Assembly: GCF_026652115.1 (NCBI RefSeq)
Contig: NZ_JAPPSQ010000001.1
Coordinates: 682,001-746,000, forward strand
DNA from: Algoriphagus sp. PAP.12
Lineage (GTDB): Bacteria > Bacteroidota > Bacteroidia > Cytophagales > Cyclobacteriaceae
DNA length: 64,000 bases
Direction of reading: 5' to 3'
Shown: positions 1 to 9,214 of the stretch, piece by piece
How the letters are laid out: the number at the start of each line of letters is the position of its first letter
How positions within the stretch are numbered: position 1 is the first letter of the stretch
Made by a program: the position numbers and the translations under genes
Notes under the pieces: generated by a model
What the model was told of the DNA's origin: nothing
Databases searched by the model: none
What the model saw: only the letters and a program-made list of their open reading frames with translations

Positions 1-2479
1 TGTAGTAATTTTGATCCAGATTGGCTTGAAGACTGGAATTAACAATTGTATACGTTCCAGTTGAGCTCAATGTAAAATCAAAGTTTTTACTGATGTTGGA
101 AGTAAATGTAACTCCTTGTCCCAAGCTGATATTATCGTTTTTATTCAACTCGCCATTAATCAAGCCAGGAGTACGTCCATAGCCTAATCTTGTATTGAAA
201 TTCACATTGGTTTTGATGCCTTTAAAAGGAGTGCCATAATTCATGAAAAGCCTTGAATTAAAGTTCCCATCCAAGTTTACAGGCATGGAAATTTGACCAC
301 CTGGTCGAAGTAAAATTTCTCCGTTAATCAGAGTATCACTCGCAGCCACGTAGGTGCTGCTTCCGATATAATTGCTCGTTGTGGAAAAGTTTGCAAACAT
401 GAAGAAAGTCTTATTTTTCTCCATGTTGAACTTACCAATATTAGCGAAAATGTTATGTTCAAAACTTTGTGCTAAAGTAGGGTTGCCCACACTTAGATTC
501 AATGGATTTTGATTGTTGACAACATTTTGAAGTTGGCTGACAGATGGTTCATCCGTATCGGTTCTATAGCGAACTCTAAAGTTCAATCCTGACTCTCGAT
601 TTCTATAGCTTACATGAGCACTTGGCAAAATGTTGTTAAAGCTTCTGTTGAAAACTCCTTCCGATGGGAAGAAAGCTTCATTGTCCAATTTGGCATTTTG
701 ATAGTCCAAATTGAAGTTCAAATTCCAACCATTGCTATTGTATGCATAGCCAGTTCTTAACCTTTGAGTGATGAATTTGTTGATAAATACATTACTCAAA
801 GCTGTATCCAACACTGGTAAGTTTTCAGAATCTAAAACTCGTGTTTTTTGATCAGAATCAGTCTTGTTATTACCGATTTGATAGCCTAATGTCCCTTGCG
901 ATTTTTCTCCAAATTTCTCTGTAAATGTTAAGTTGACTCTGTAGTTAAATCCGTTGTAAAGCAAGTTTGTTTCTTGTGTTGTAGTATCAAGTAAGCTTTT
1001 ACTGTAATCATTACTTGCTGCCAATAATTCCGAGTTTTGATCTCTATTATTCCAGTTGGTATAGATATCTGTGGATAAAGTACGTCCAGGCTTATCGAAT
1101 TTGTATCGGTAGGTCAGGTTGTTTGAGATATTATAGGAGTTGGTCTTTGCGTCAGTAATAGACCTCAAAGCTGAAAGCGAATCTCCAGCACTGTTCATCG
1201 TCAATGCATCTCTGTCACTGTAGGTGTTGTTGGTTTGGAAAGAGATGTTTGGTGTGATTATCAAAGAGTTCTTTTCATTCAAATCTGCTTCTATTCTCGC
1301 GTTGGCTCTGTGGTTGTAGTTATCCACAGTATTAATCAGATTTTCCTGATACAATTGGGAAAGACTTTCGTTAATGACAGTCTCTCTATTTGTGATTTGG
1401 CGAAGGGTATTCTGTGTATTGTTAAAGAAATAACTTCCTGTAAAATTGACTTTCGATCCCCACTTATCACTATAGTTCAACCCTAATGCATTTGTGGTAA
1501 TTGTACCTATATCATTTCCTCCGTAAAAGCTGCCTCCGCCGCCTCCCCAGCCGCCTCGGCCTCGTCCCCGACCGCCTCCAGAAGCATTAGCATTTACTCC
1601 AGCAAGGTCCTGACTTGAGAAATTTTGTTGGTTGATATTATTAAATAATCCTAAAATTGAGAATCTTCTGTCCCCAGAGAAAAGGTTGACGCTTCCTCCT
1701 GCCGAGTATCGATCATCCGTACCATAACCTCCATATACACGTCCGAATTTTCCACTTTTATGATCTTCCCGAAGTATGATGTTGATAGTTTTGGTATAAG
1801 TACCATCATCAAATCCCGTAAGACGAGTTTGATCCGATTTTTGATCCAAAACTTCCACTCTGTCAATGGCATCAGCAGGTAGGTTTCTTAAAGCAATATT
1901 GGGGTCAGAACCAAAGAATTCACGACCATCCACCAAGATTTTTTGAACGGCCTCACCTTGTGCCTGAACTTCTCCATTAGCTATAGTGACGCCTGGAAGC
2001 TTACGGACGAGATCTTCAGCCATTCCATTTTCTTTGGTTTTGAATGCAGAAGCGTTAAATGAGGTGGTATCACCTCTCATTTCCCCAACAGGAGTTTGTC
2101 CTTCGATCAATACCTCACCCAATACTTGAGTGTCTTCCACCAAAACTATTTCACCCAAGTCCAAAGGCTCACGCATACTGTGCACTCTAGATATAGTCTT
2201 GTATCCAATAAATGTGATTTCTACTTTTACTTGTGGGATATTAGGTCTGACAATTTCGAATTTCCCTTGTGCATTGGTCACAGTACCTCTCAAAAGAGAA
2301 TCTGTTACAGTCTTTATTTGCACATTGGCGCCTATCATTGGTTTATTGATCGATCCATCGATCACAGTCCCTATAATTTTTCGTTCGGGAGGGTTCTGAC
2401 CTTCAGGTCGTTGGGCATAGACTGACCCAATCAGTAAAAGGCTAAAAATCAGGGTCAATAAAGAGTAGTTCTTTTTCAT
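1..2479 (-). CDS. TonB-dependent receptor / outer-membrane beta-barrel protein (3' end cut by window)
   Basis: The reading frame opens at the ATG at 2479 and runs off the left edge without a stop, so about 826 residues are visible and the C-terminus is missing. A Sec signal peptide (MKKNYSLL..., ending near VYAQ) is followed by a carboxypeptidase-regulatory-like beta-sandwich (residues about 30-115), a TonB plug-like domain (about 120-225, with the phrase ILVDGREFFG) and then a long stretch of alternating barrel strands rich in Asn, Thr and aromatic residues. A Gly/Arg-rich insert lies near residue 300. This order is that of Bacteroidota outer-membrane receptors of the OMP_b-brl_3 type. The substrate cannot be told: no SusD partner is visible. 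It is transcribed away from the YtxJ gene. Confidence 0.9.
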   Translation of the reverse strand, partial: MKKNYSLLTLIFSLLLIGSVYAQRPEGQNPPERKIIGTVIDGSINKPMIGANVQIKTVTDSLLRGTVTNAQGKFEIVRPNIPQVKVEITFIGYKTISRVHSMREPLDLGEIVLVEDTQVLGEVLIEGQTPVGEMRGDTTSFNASAFKTKENGMAEDLVRKLPGVTIANGEVQAQGEAVQKILVDGREFFGSDPNIALRNLPADAIDRVEVLDQKSDQTRLTGFDDGTYTKTINIILREDHKSGKFGRVYGGYGTDDRYSAGGSVNLFSGDRRFSILGLFNNINQQNFSSQDLAGVNANASGGGRGRGRGGWGGGGGSFYGGNDIGTITTNALGLNYSDKWGSKVNFTGSYFFNNTQNTLRQITNRETVINESLSQLYQENLINTVDNYNHRANARIEADLNEKNSLIITPNISFQTNNTYSDRDALTMNSAGDSLSALRSITDAKTNSYNISNNLTYRYKFDKPGRTLSTDIYTNWNNRDQNSELLAASNDYSKSLLDTTTQETNLLYNGFNYRVNLTFTEKFGEKSQGTLGYQIGNNKTDSDQKTRVLDSENLPVLDTALSNVFINKFITQRLRTGYAYNSNGWNLNFNLDYQNAKLDNEAFFPSEGVFNRSFNNILPSAHVSYRNRESGLNFRVRYRTDTDEPSVSQLQNVVNNQNPLNLSVGNPTLAQSFEHNIFANIGKFNMEKNKTFFMFANFSTTSNYIGSSTYVAASDTLINGEILLRPGGQISMPVNLDGNFNSRLFMNYGTPFKGIKTNVNFNTRLGYGRTPGLINGELNKNDNISLGQGVTFTSNISKNFDFTLSSTGTYTIVNSSLQANLDQNYY

Positions 2480-2599
2480 AATTTGCAAAGTTCACTACTT
2501 TGACTGAATGAAAAAGGCAAAGGTTTAGTCTCCTATTTCCAAAAAATAAGAATGGATGAATGTTAGGATAAATGGCTTGAAATCCGTTTAAAAATCACA

Positions 2600-2935
2600 T
2601 TAAATTTTATCCATGATATCTGGATAGGAGATTCCAAAGTGGGAATTATCATAAATGGCCACACCGTCTCGGATGATAAGTATTTGTGGGGATTCATGGG
2701 GAACATGGAAAACGTCTTCCACCAAATTGGAAATTTGTCGATAGGCAACTAAATCCAAATAGTAAGGCACTATCTTTTCTTCGTCCTCAGATTTCCAATT
2801 TCTAAGCAATCTATCGAGAGACATACTACTTACAGAGCAGCGGGTACTATGTTTGAAAATCAAAATCGGTCTTTCTTGACTCAAGGTTTTGATCTCTTCT
2901 ATTTGCTCAGCCGATGTCAATTTTTTCCAATTCAT
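2600..2935 (-). CDS. ytxJ: Bacillithiol-system redox protein YtxJ (DUF2847)
   Basis: A 111-residue thioredoxin-fold protein. It carries the family phrase FKHSTRCSVSS, in which the single Cys stands where thioredoxins have CxxC, and the later PQILIIRDG strand that supplies the cis-Pro. YtxJ proteins are monothiol bacilliredoxin-like proteins linked to bacillithiol; the exact substrate is not known here. I chose the ATG at 2935 (MNWKKL) over an upstream one at 2998, because family members are about 110 aa and the longer form would overlap the divergent lipoprotein leader. It reads in the same direction as the receptor at 1-2479, with about 120 bp between them. Confidence 0.85.
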   Translation of the reverse strand: MNWKKLTSAEQIEEIKTLSQERPILIFKHSTRCSVSSMSLDRLLRNWKSEDEEKIVPYYLDLVAYRQISNLVEDVFHVPHESPQILIIRDGVAIYDNSHFGISYPDIMDKI

Positions 2936-3005
2936 AAGATATTCTCTTTTTTGGGACAATACTTGCAGGGGAAATAAAGTTCCTTTATTGTCATTCAATT
3001 TATAT

Positions 3006-4406
3006 ATGAAACTTCAATTCCGCTATAGTCTCCAAAAATATTCATTTTGTGTCCTAATACTTATTTTTTCGTTGGCTTCTTGTAAGAGTCTCAACATATC
3101 CAATCCGGGACCTTTGGCAGAATTGCCTCCGTCAAATTCCAATGTGAATGTGCCTTTGGAAATCCCAAAATCAACTTTGGATCGAATTTTCAATTCACAA
3201 ATCCCGGTGAATTTGATTGATGAGGAAAATATGGAATTTGGAAGTGGAATTGAAGGAAGTCTTTTGCTGAAGAGAAAGGGAACCATAACCTATACTTCAT
3301 TGGATAGCCAAGTTATAGAGATGAAAATGCCTCTTGAAGTCAAAGGTGAAGTGGGGTTGAAAAGAGGAGGCCTTGGAAACCTTTTTAAAGGAAAAGTACC
3401 AATTGATGAGACTTTTGCGCCAGTGGTTAGACTCAATCCACAAATCAATCCTGATTGGACTTTGAGTGTGGATAACTTTGAACTAGTGGAGCTTGGAGGA
3501 AATCTGACCCTTGATGTATTGGGAATGGAAGTGGATTTGAGTCAGATGATGGAGCGTCAAATTAAAAACTGGGCTGAAGAAAATCTCAATGGAGATCGCA
3601 AACTGGTAAATTTGAAACCCATGATTGATTTGGCTTGGCAACAAGCAGGGAAGGCATTTACTGTGGATTGGGATGGAAATTCGAAGGTCTTTTCAATTCA
3701 ACCGGAAGCTGTGAAGCTGAAAGAGTTTTTTGGGAAAAATGATTCATATAATGTCTGGTTGGGAATGGATGGTAAAATCAATACGCATCCCGTTGGTGCA
3801 GCTCCAAGTCGAGCTTATCCTTTGCCAAATTTGACTCCAAACTCTCAATCAGAGAATGAATTGGAAATCGAACTCCCTTTTGAAATCAGCTATGAAGGGC
3901 TTGATCAATTGTTGGGAGAAAACCTGAATGGCAGAAGTTTCAGGGCAGATAAAAATACGATCATGACTTTGGATCAGCTAAAGTCACAACCATTTGGAGA
4001 GCTTCTGGCAATCACCTGTGATTTTGTTGCTGAAAGAGAAAACGGAGAGGATCTGGAAGGAAGCTTTTTTGTGGTTGGAAAGCCAGCTTATGATTCTGAG
4101 ACGCATAGTTTGTATTTCGATGATATCAATTTCAAGGTCCTCAGCGATGATTCCAAAGCTAAACTGGGAGTGGCCATGAAAAAGAGAAAAATCATCCGCC
4201 AGATAGAAAAAAGAGCCGTTTTTCCGGTTGGAGGTTTATTAGAAGATAGCCTCGGAGGTATTCAGGAAAGATTGGGACTAAGTACTCCGATTGCCGATCT
4301 GAAAGTGGATGATTTAGAAATAGAACCGGCAGGATTTTATCCTACTAAAAATGGGCTTTCGGTGTATATGAAAGCGAAAGGGGAAATTGCTGTAGATTGG
4401 AAATAA
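3006..4406 (+). CDS. DUF4403 family lipoprotein
   Basis: A 466-residue protein starting MKLQFRY. Its N-terminal hydrophobic segment ends in a lipobox (FSLASC, Cys about residue 26), so it should be a lipoprotein of the cell envelope. The mature part is beta-rich with two similar halves (each begins with a phrase like VPLEIPKSTLDRI or LPFEISYEGLDQL), as in DUF4403 proteins, whose fold resembles lipid-binding TULIP/SMP-like barrels. Function is unknown; lipid or envelope maintenance is only a guess. I start it at the ATG at 3006 rather than at an earlier in-frame codon, because this puts the signal peptide at the N-terminus. A strong hairpin follows the stop. Confidence 0.8.
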   Translation: MKLQFRYSLQKYSFCVLILIFSLASCKSLNISNPGPLAELPPSNSNVNVPLEIPKSTLDRIFNSQIPVNLIDEENMEFGSGIEGSLLLKRKGTITYTSLDSQVIEMKMPLEVKGEVGLKRGGLGNLFKGKVPIDETFAPVVRLNPQINPDWTLSVDNFELVELGGNLTLDVLGMEVDLSQMMERQIKNWAEENLNGDRKLVNLKPMIDLAWQQAGKAFTVDWDGNSKVFSIQPEAVKLKEFFGKNDSYNVWLGMDGKINTHPVGAAPSRAYPLPNLTPNSQSENELEIELPFEISYEGLDQLLGENLNGRSFRADKNTIMTLDQLKSQPFGELLAITCDFVAERENGEDLEGSFFVVGKPAYDSETHSLYFDDINFKVLSDDSKAKLGVAMKKRKIIRQIEKRAVFPVGGLLEDSLGGIQERLGLSTPIADLKVDDLEIEPAGFYPTKNGLSVYMKAKGEIAVDWK

Positions 4407-4407
4407 T

Positions 4408-4434
4408 AAAAGCCGGATTTGAATTCCGGCTTTT
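4408..4434. terminator. Bidirectional rho-independent terminator
   Basis: A perfect 10-bp stem (aaaagccgga / tccggctttt) with a 7-nt loop lies two bases after the stop of the DUF4403 gene. Its arms give a T-run on the plus strand and, read the other way, on the minus strand. It separates the convergent DUF4403 and HEAT-like genes. Confidence 0.85.
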
Positions 4435-4439
4435 TCTTG

Positions 4440-4925
4440 TTATTTCATCTTTTTCAAGATACCCTTTGCTTCTTCAAGTATATCCTTCTCGTGAAAGGAT
4501 TTTGAGATTTTGTCAATTTTGGGTTTGAGCTTTTTCTCCAGTTTCAAGGAGGAAGCAGACCTTAGGGCGAATTTTACCACTGAAGGGTCCATATCATCCA
4601 ATGATTTGTTTAAAATAGCCTCAGCGATTTCCGGTTTTTTCATTCTCGCACCATATGCAGCCGCAATTCTCACTGGGGCAGAACCTTTGTCTGCTGCTTT
4701 TTCCAATATTTCAGTAGATCCGTCTTCATCGATATAGCCTGCTAAATAGGCAGCTTTGATCGCCAGATTTTCATCTGATCCATTGACTAGATCTCCCAAA
4801 AGAGGAAGCGCGTCTTTTCCGAATTTCTGAGCTCCAGCCGGATAATCCAATTCATCCAATCTCAGAAATTCCAATAATTCCTGCGGGTCAAACTGCCCAG
4901 CGGGTTTGCTTGTTCTTTTTGCCAT
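4440..4925 (-). CDS. HEAT-repeat-like helical protein
   Basis: A 161-residue Lys-rich soluble protein (starts MAKRTSK). It is built of regular alpha-helical pairs such as LAIKAAYLAGYI, PVRIAAAYGARM and PSVVKFALRSAS, spaced 30-35 residues apart, which is the look of HEAT/PBS-lyase repeats. Such repeats bind proteins. No catalytic motif is visible. It lies 17 bp downstream of the LGFP-repeat protease gene on the same strand, so the two are probably co-transcribed. That makes a partner or inhibitor of the protease a possible role, with no direct evidence. Confidence 0.65.
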   Translation of the reverse strand: MAKRTSKPAGQFDPQELLEFLRLDELDYPAGAQKFGKDALPLLGDLVNGSDENLAIKAAYLAGYIDEDGSTEILEKAADKGSAPVRIAAAYGARMKKPEIAEAILNKSLDDMDPSVVKFALRSASSLKLEKKLKPKIDKISKSFHEKDILEEAKGILKKMK

Positions 4926-4942
4926 GATTTCTAAGTGTTTGG

Positions 4943-6187
4943 TTAGATATTGGTACTTAAACTACTGTTTCTCATTGTAGAGGATTCTGAGCTAGTCAAG
5001 TTCGGTGGAGGATTGGTGATGTTAAATGTTCCATTTCCAGTCATCAAACGATCATTGTTATTCACATGATTCAAACCTAACACATGCCCAAATTCATGTC
5101 CTAAAGTCCATCTACTAGCAGATCTAACTACTACACAACCCGGTTTGCCAGACGGATGCGCGGCACAACCGTTATACCCAGGCACAGTACTTCGGACATA
5201 ATAAACCACCAGATCTTTAGACCCTACAAAATCCCTATTGTTGAACAAAGAATTTTGCTCTGAGGTGGTTTGTCCCATCATACAACTTCCGACATCGACG
5301 TCATTGAGGCTTGGAAGACTTAAGTTTTGAGTTGAAGCACAGTCTACCCGAATCCCTGCAATTGCAAAGACTTCCTGCATTGCTGCAAATTGCTCATCGA
5401 GAGTAAAGGAGGTTGGAGCTGTTAAGATTTTCACGTGTACTCTGACTTTTTCTTTCAAGACTCTAATTCCAGCTGTTGGGGACCAGTAGATACTTCCTCC
5501 TTGGAAATGGCTGATTCTTCCTGCTCCTCCAAAAACTACCAATTCATCTGAAATAGGGTATTTTAAGAAACTTTTCTCCCAGCCTAAAGAGGCCCAATGT
5601 GCTCGGATTGCTCCATGAACTTCATGAGCTCCTGTACTTGGTGTCCAGTAAATGCTTCCGCCCTGGAAATGATTAAATCTCCCTACTCCATCTGGAGTGG
5701 TGGTTTCATTGGTCAGTGGATATTTTAGAAAACTTCTTTCCCATCCCAGACTGGCATATTTGGATCGGATTGCTCCATGCACTTCCCAAGCGCCAGTACT
5801 TGGAGACCAATAGATACTTCCTCCCTGAAAATGATTGAATCGCCCGATATTATCAGGAGTTTTGGTCTCATCGGTTTTTGGATAACCCAAAAAACTTCTT
5901 TCCCAACCCAATGACTTCCACCTGGCTTTTATTAATCCATGAACTTCATGCGCCCCTTCGGAAGGGTGATAGTAAATGGAACCGTTGACATAATGCTGAA
6001 ACTGACCAACACCATCAGGGCAAGTAATGATGGATGTTGTGTTGGTTCCTAGCCAGCCACTTGCCCCTCCAAGTTGCCAATATTTGACAGTAATTGGATG
6101 AAGTGGTGTGAAATTGAGATCCTTAATTAGCTTTTCATGCAGGGTAGCATCCAAGACTAATTGTGGATCAATTCGAAATTTTGACAT
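4943..6187 (-). CDS. LGFP-repeat protein with C-terminal metzincin-type zinc protease domain
   Basis: A 414-residue protein. Residues about 40-235 contain four copies of an LGFP-like repeat of about 53 residues (each with a phrase like GRFNHFQGGSIYW and GWERSFLKYP); such repeats bind carbohydrate or cell wall in other proteins. Residues about 240-414 hold a protease domain with the full metzincin zinc site HEFGHVLGLNH (His364, Glu365, His368, His374) and a Met a few residues on (RLMTG) for the Met-turn. The N-terminus (MSKFRIDPQ) is not a signal peptide, which is odd for an enzyme expected to act outside the cell. It may leave by a non-Sec route or by lysis. It is followed by the HEAT-like gene. 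Confidence 0.8.
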   Translation of the reverse strand: MSKFRIDPQLVLDATLHEKLIKDLNFTPLHPITVKYWQLGGASGWLGTNTTSIITCPDGVGQFQHYVNGSIYYHPSEGAHEVHGLIKARWKSLGWERSFLGYPKTDETKTPDNIGRFNHFQGGSIYWSPSTGAWEVHGAIRSKYASLGWERSFLKYPLTNETTTPDGVGRFNHFQGGSIYWTPSTGAHEVHGAIRAHWASLGWEKSFLKYPISDELVVFGGAGRISHFQGGSIYWSPTAGIRVLKEKVRVHVKILTAPTSFTLDEQFAAMQEVFAIAGIRVDCASTQNLSLPSLNDVDVGSCMMGQTTSEQNSLFNNRDFVGSKDLVVYYVRSTVPGYNGCAAHPSGKPGCVVVRSASRWTLGHEFGHVLGLNHVNNNDRLMTGNGTFNITNPPPNLTSSESSTMRNSSLSTNI

Positions 6188-6280
6188 AGGCCTAAAAATT
6201 TTAATTTGATTGAAAAATTATCTACAAAAAGGTAAAGAAAATCTAGAAAAAAATCAAATAAATATTTGGTTTTCAGTGGA

Positions 6281-6946
6281 TTACGATTTTATTAGTTCTC
6301 CATAAGTTTGGATGCCTTTAGACTGAGCTATTTTTAAAAGTTTGAGGAAAAGCTGGGCTGTCAAAAAAGCATCACCGGACGCTGTATGCCTGTCTTCAGT
6401 TTGAATTCCATATCTCTCACAAAGTTGATCCAAGCTATAATCTTTACTGTTTACATGATTCCAATTTGCTTGAGGCCCCTTTTCCAATCGTAAGGCAAAA
6501 TTCGCAGTATCGATAATTGAATTAGGGAAAGAAGGAATCCCCGTAATTTTTTCCAGCATAGATTTATCAAAATGTATATGCTGGCCAACGAGGATGGAGT
6601 TTCCCATATATGGCAGTAGAGTTCTGGAAAAATCTTCTTGGCTAATGGTTCCGAGTCTTTGGGTAATCCCATGGATTTCTGCTGATTTACCTATTTCTCG
6701 ATCGGATTCAGGATATAGTTCAAGGCTTGAATTGATTTTAATTTTTCCTTCTTCGATTTTTACGGCGCCAAAAGAGAGGATATGATCTTTTGAAGGATCG
6801 AGGCCGGTGGTTTCTGTATCCAGAACTACAAAGCTTAATTGTTGGATAGATCGTATGCCAGGGGTTTTAGCTTTCGATTGTTCCAAAAATTGTTGAACAT
6901 AAGCTCTGGAATCTTCTTTTTTCTTGGAAAATGGCCACCAACTCAT
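6281..6946 (-). CDS. 3'-5' exonuclease, DnaQ/DNA pol III epsilon-like (DEDDh)
   Basis: A 221-residue DEDDh exonuclease. Exo I is VLDTETTGLD (Asp43, Glu45), Exo II lies in VGQHIHFDKSML, and Exo III is HTASGDAFLTAQ with His and Asp. These acidic residues hold two metal ions that cut nucleotides from a 3' end. It lacks the polymerase-binding tail of true DnaQ, so it is a stand-alone nuclease and not certainly the proofreading subunit. Its ATG overlaps the stop of the CBS/nucleotidyltransferase gene by 4 bp, so the two are translationally coupled; an exonuclease often accompanies that family. Confidence 0.85.
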   Translation of the reverse strand: MSWWPFSKKKEDSRAYVQQFLEQSKAKTPGIRSIQQLSFVVLDTETTGLDPSKDHILSFGAVKIEEGKIKINSSLELYPESDREIGKSAEIHGITQRLGTISQEDFSRTLLPYMGNSILVGQHIHFDKSMLEKITGIPSFPNSIIDTANFALRLEKGPQANWNHVNSKDYSLDQLCERYGIQTEDRHTASGDAFLTAQLFLKLLKIAQSKGIQTYGELIKS

Positions 6947-8877
6947 GATCTGAGCAAGTCTAGTTGAAATCGGATTCTGACGATTTCTTGCAATTCTGAA
7001 ATAGGCGCAAAAGTACTTTTAAGCAATTGGCGCTGGAGTTTACCCATATTTTCAGGACGGATGTATCGTCCGTTATTTTGATTTTGAAGTCCTTCTAAAG
7101 CTCTCATTCTCATCAAAATTTCATAAGCCTTTCCTGCTTGAGTGAATAGTTGGGCATTTTGAGGTTCCATTTCACCTAGCTTTTCAAACCTTTTGAAGGT
7201 ATTGTTGATGCCTACCACTCCATAGCTTAAAATGAGTAGTCTAGCCAAGTCAGTCAAAGGCATCATAGCTCTCGCCTTGATATCAAATTGATCTCGATGT
7301 TCTTGGCTTTTTTCCACAATAAAATCCTTGAAGAATCCCAGTGGAGGTGGAGATAAAAAGGCATTTTGGCCTAAATAGGATAGAAATCCCTTCTTCTTTT
7401 GAATGTTTTCATACACATGATGGGAAAGTTCTTCGGAAAGTCCGGTAAACCCAGCCACAGGCCTGAAATCATAGAAAATGGATGCTCTCAATAGTGCTTC
7501 GGGTGTGGGAGTGAGAATCCAGTCGGAGAAATATTTTTTCCATTGGCTCAATGGTTGATTCCATTTTGGATTGGAAGCCATAATTTCGCCGGGACATGGA
7601 GAAAACCCACAAGCCAATAGGATTTCTGCCACTTCTGCTCCTAATTGTAAGAAATAATCTGCTGCGATTTTCTCGAGTTCTTTAGGCACATCTTCATATA
7701 GAATTGCATTATCTAAATCAGTCCGAAGTAATTGCTCTTCTCTACCCTCGGATCCCAAACATAGAAATACGAAGCGAATAGATTTCATCTGAGGAAACTC
7801 TTCAGATAGCTTGTTTTGAGCAATTTTTACGGCTTGTTGTATAATCACATCGTTGATTTCTGTCAGGACAGACGCCACAAAGTCCATTGAAACCTCATTT
7901 TCCAAGTAATATTTCAGCATTGTTTCTGCCCTATCCCGAATGGATTTCATTTCTGAAACCACCTTGGTATTGAGCAAAGCATGAATCAATACCGCTGGAC
8001 TGTTTCCCATAGAAAGCAAGACATCGTGGTCTGAAAGAATCCCACAAATAGGACTATTTGGACTTCCGTCTTCCGTCAATATCAAATGATGGAGTCTGTT
8101 TTTGATCATGGAAAGATAAAGGTCAGAGAAGCCGGCATCTTTCTTTTTGGTAATGACCGGACTGCTCATGACATGATCTACTTTCGTATCCAAAGGCAGG
8201 GCCTTGGCCAAAACTTTATTTCGGAGATCCTTGTCCGTGATGATTCCCAAAGGGATTTGGTTCTCCCCGCAAACGACGATCGAGCTTACGGATTCGGAAG
8301 CCATTTTTTGTGCTGCGGCCTGAACAGTGGCAGAGGGGTCAATGTGGATAACTCTTTCTGAAAATTGGATCTGACTAGGATCTGAGAAAATCAAAAGTGA
8401 GTGGTCTTGATTATCTTTTTTTAGAACTCCTCGTGCCTTTTGGCCTGTGGATAAGTCCTGTCTTACTACCACTTGACCAGATGCGAATCCTGCTGCAAAG
8501 TAAAGGGCGACTTTCGAGTTTTTTTCTAAAATCTCTTCAAATACAGATACTGGAATACTATAGACTAATGAATCAACTTCGACTTTTGCCTCATAGATAT
8601 AGGGTCTTTTTCCTAGGAGTGCTAAAACACCAAACACATCCCCTTCATCGCAATAATCCTTGATTTCATTTTGATCATAGAGTCCGATCTGACCTTCTTT
8701 TAAGATGTAAAAGTGTGGTCTAGCGGCTTCATTTTTCTTAAAAAGAATCTCTTCTTTTGCCAAAAACTGGACTTCCACTTGGCTGGCTACTAATTCAAGA
8801 TCAGAGGGGTTCAAAAAAGAAAAAGGAGGAAACCTTTTCAAAAACTCCTGAACTCGCTTGACAATTACATTGGCCAT
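6943..8877 (-). CDS. Cyclic-nucleotide-binding / CBS / DUF294 putative nucleotidyltransferase
   Basis: A 644-residue soluble regulator-like protein. It starts with a cNMP-binding (Crp-like) beta-roll (about residues 15-135), followed by two CBS domains (about 165-295, with ITDKDLRNKVL and LSDHDVLLSMG) that bind adenine nucleotides. Next comes a DUF294 nucleotidyltransferase domain (about 325-480) with the phrase LGSEGREEQLLRTDLDNAI, giving the GS and DxD catalytic pattern of GlnD-type enzymes, and then the DUF294 C-terminal helical domain. The family probably senses nucleotides and modifies a partner; the partner is unknown. It sits in the acetate gene cluster, downstream of acs and the symporter. 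Confidence 0.8.
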   Translation of the reverse strand: MANVIVKRVQEFLKRFPPFSFLNPSDLELVASQVEVQFLAKEEILFKKNEAARPHFYILKEGQIGLYDQNEIKDYCDEGDVFGVLALLGKRPYIYEAKVEVDSLVYSIPVSVFEEILEKNSKVALYFAAGFASGQVVVRQDLSTGQKARGVLKKDNQDHSLLIFSDPSQIQFSERVIHIDPSATVQAAAQKMASESVSSIVVCGENQIPLGIITDKDLRNKVLAKALPLDTKVDHVMSSPVITKKKDAGFSDLYLSMIKNRLHHLILTEDGSPNSPICGILSDHDVLLSMGNSPAVLIHALLNTKVVSEMKSIRDRAETMLKYYLENEVSMDFVASVLTEINDVIIQQAVKIAQNKLSEEFPQMKSIRFVFLCLGSEGREEQLLRTDLDNAILYEDVPKELEKIAADYFLQLGAEVAEILLACGFSPCPGEIMASNPKWNQPLSQWKKYFSDWILTPTPEALLRASIFYDFRPVAGFTGLSEELSHHVYENIQKKKGFLSYLGQNAFLSPPPLGFFKDFIVEKSQEHRDQFDIKARAMMPLTDLARLLILSYGVVGINNTFKRFEKLGEMEPQNAQLFTQAGKAYEILMRMRALEGLQNQNNGRYIRPENMGKLQRQLLKSTFAPISELQEIVRIRFQLDLLRS

Positions 8878-8942
8878 GTGTTGAAAATACTGATTTCAAT
8901 TTAGAAAATTGCTGACAGAATGTCCTAGACTAAAATTGGTTC

Positions 8943-8950
8943 TAAATTTG
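8943..8950 (+). promoter_or_regulatory. Bacteroidota -7 promoter box (TAAATTTG)
   Basis: A match to the TAnnTTTG box recognised by the Bacteroidota housekeeping sigma factor, 27 bp upstream of the small gene at 8978. No clear -33 TTG was seen. Confidence 0.4.
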
Positions 8951-8977
8951 ATTTGTAAAATCCTTTAAATCAGATAA

Positions 8978-9151
8978 ATGATGTCAGGAAGAGCCGTTTT
9001 TAGAAGTGTTAAAAATCTCCTTTGGGCCTTAATTGTAGCCTTTATGGTTGGGGTCCATAATTTTTACAAGCAAGAAATGGATTCCCCGGATTCTATTGTT
9101 TCCTCTATTGAAATAGATGCGGAAGAGGAAGATGATACTCCCAAACTCTAA
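8978..9151 (+). CDS. Small single-pass membrane protein (57 aa)
   Basis: A short frame of 57 codons starts MMSGRAVFRS. It has one hydrophobic helix (about residues 14-27, LLWALIVAFMVGV) after a basic N-terminus, then an acidic tail (DAEEEDDTPKL), so a cytoplasmic-in membrane anchor is expected. A TAnnTTTG box lies upstream and a strong hairpin follows the stop, which supports it as a real gene. It is the only plus-strand gene in a minus-strand acetate region. No family was recognised. An ATG three bases on (8981) could also be used. Confidence 0.55.
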   Translation: MMSGRAVFRSVKNLLWALIVAFMVGVHNFYKQEMDSPDSIVSSIEIDAEEEDDTPKL

Positions 9152-9162
9152 GGCTTTAAAAA

Positions 9163-9195
9163 ACAATAGACACCAGAAACTCTAGTGTCTATTGT
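9163..9195. terminator. Hairpin terminator between the small membrane protein and acs
   Basis: A perfect 11-bp stem (acaatagacac / gtgtctattgt) with an 11-nt loop lies between the convergent gene ends at 9151 and 9215. Poly-T flanks are weak, so termination may be partial. Confidence 0.6.
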
Positions 9196-9214
9196 CTTGC
9201 ATCTGATGTCTAAT

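Noticed and set aside
1500..1590. Gly/Arg-rich repeat tract as a separate low-complexity element
   Set aside because: It is in frame within the TonB-dependent receptor and codes a Gly-rich loop.
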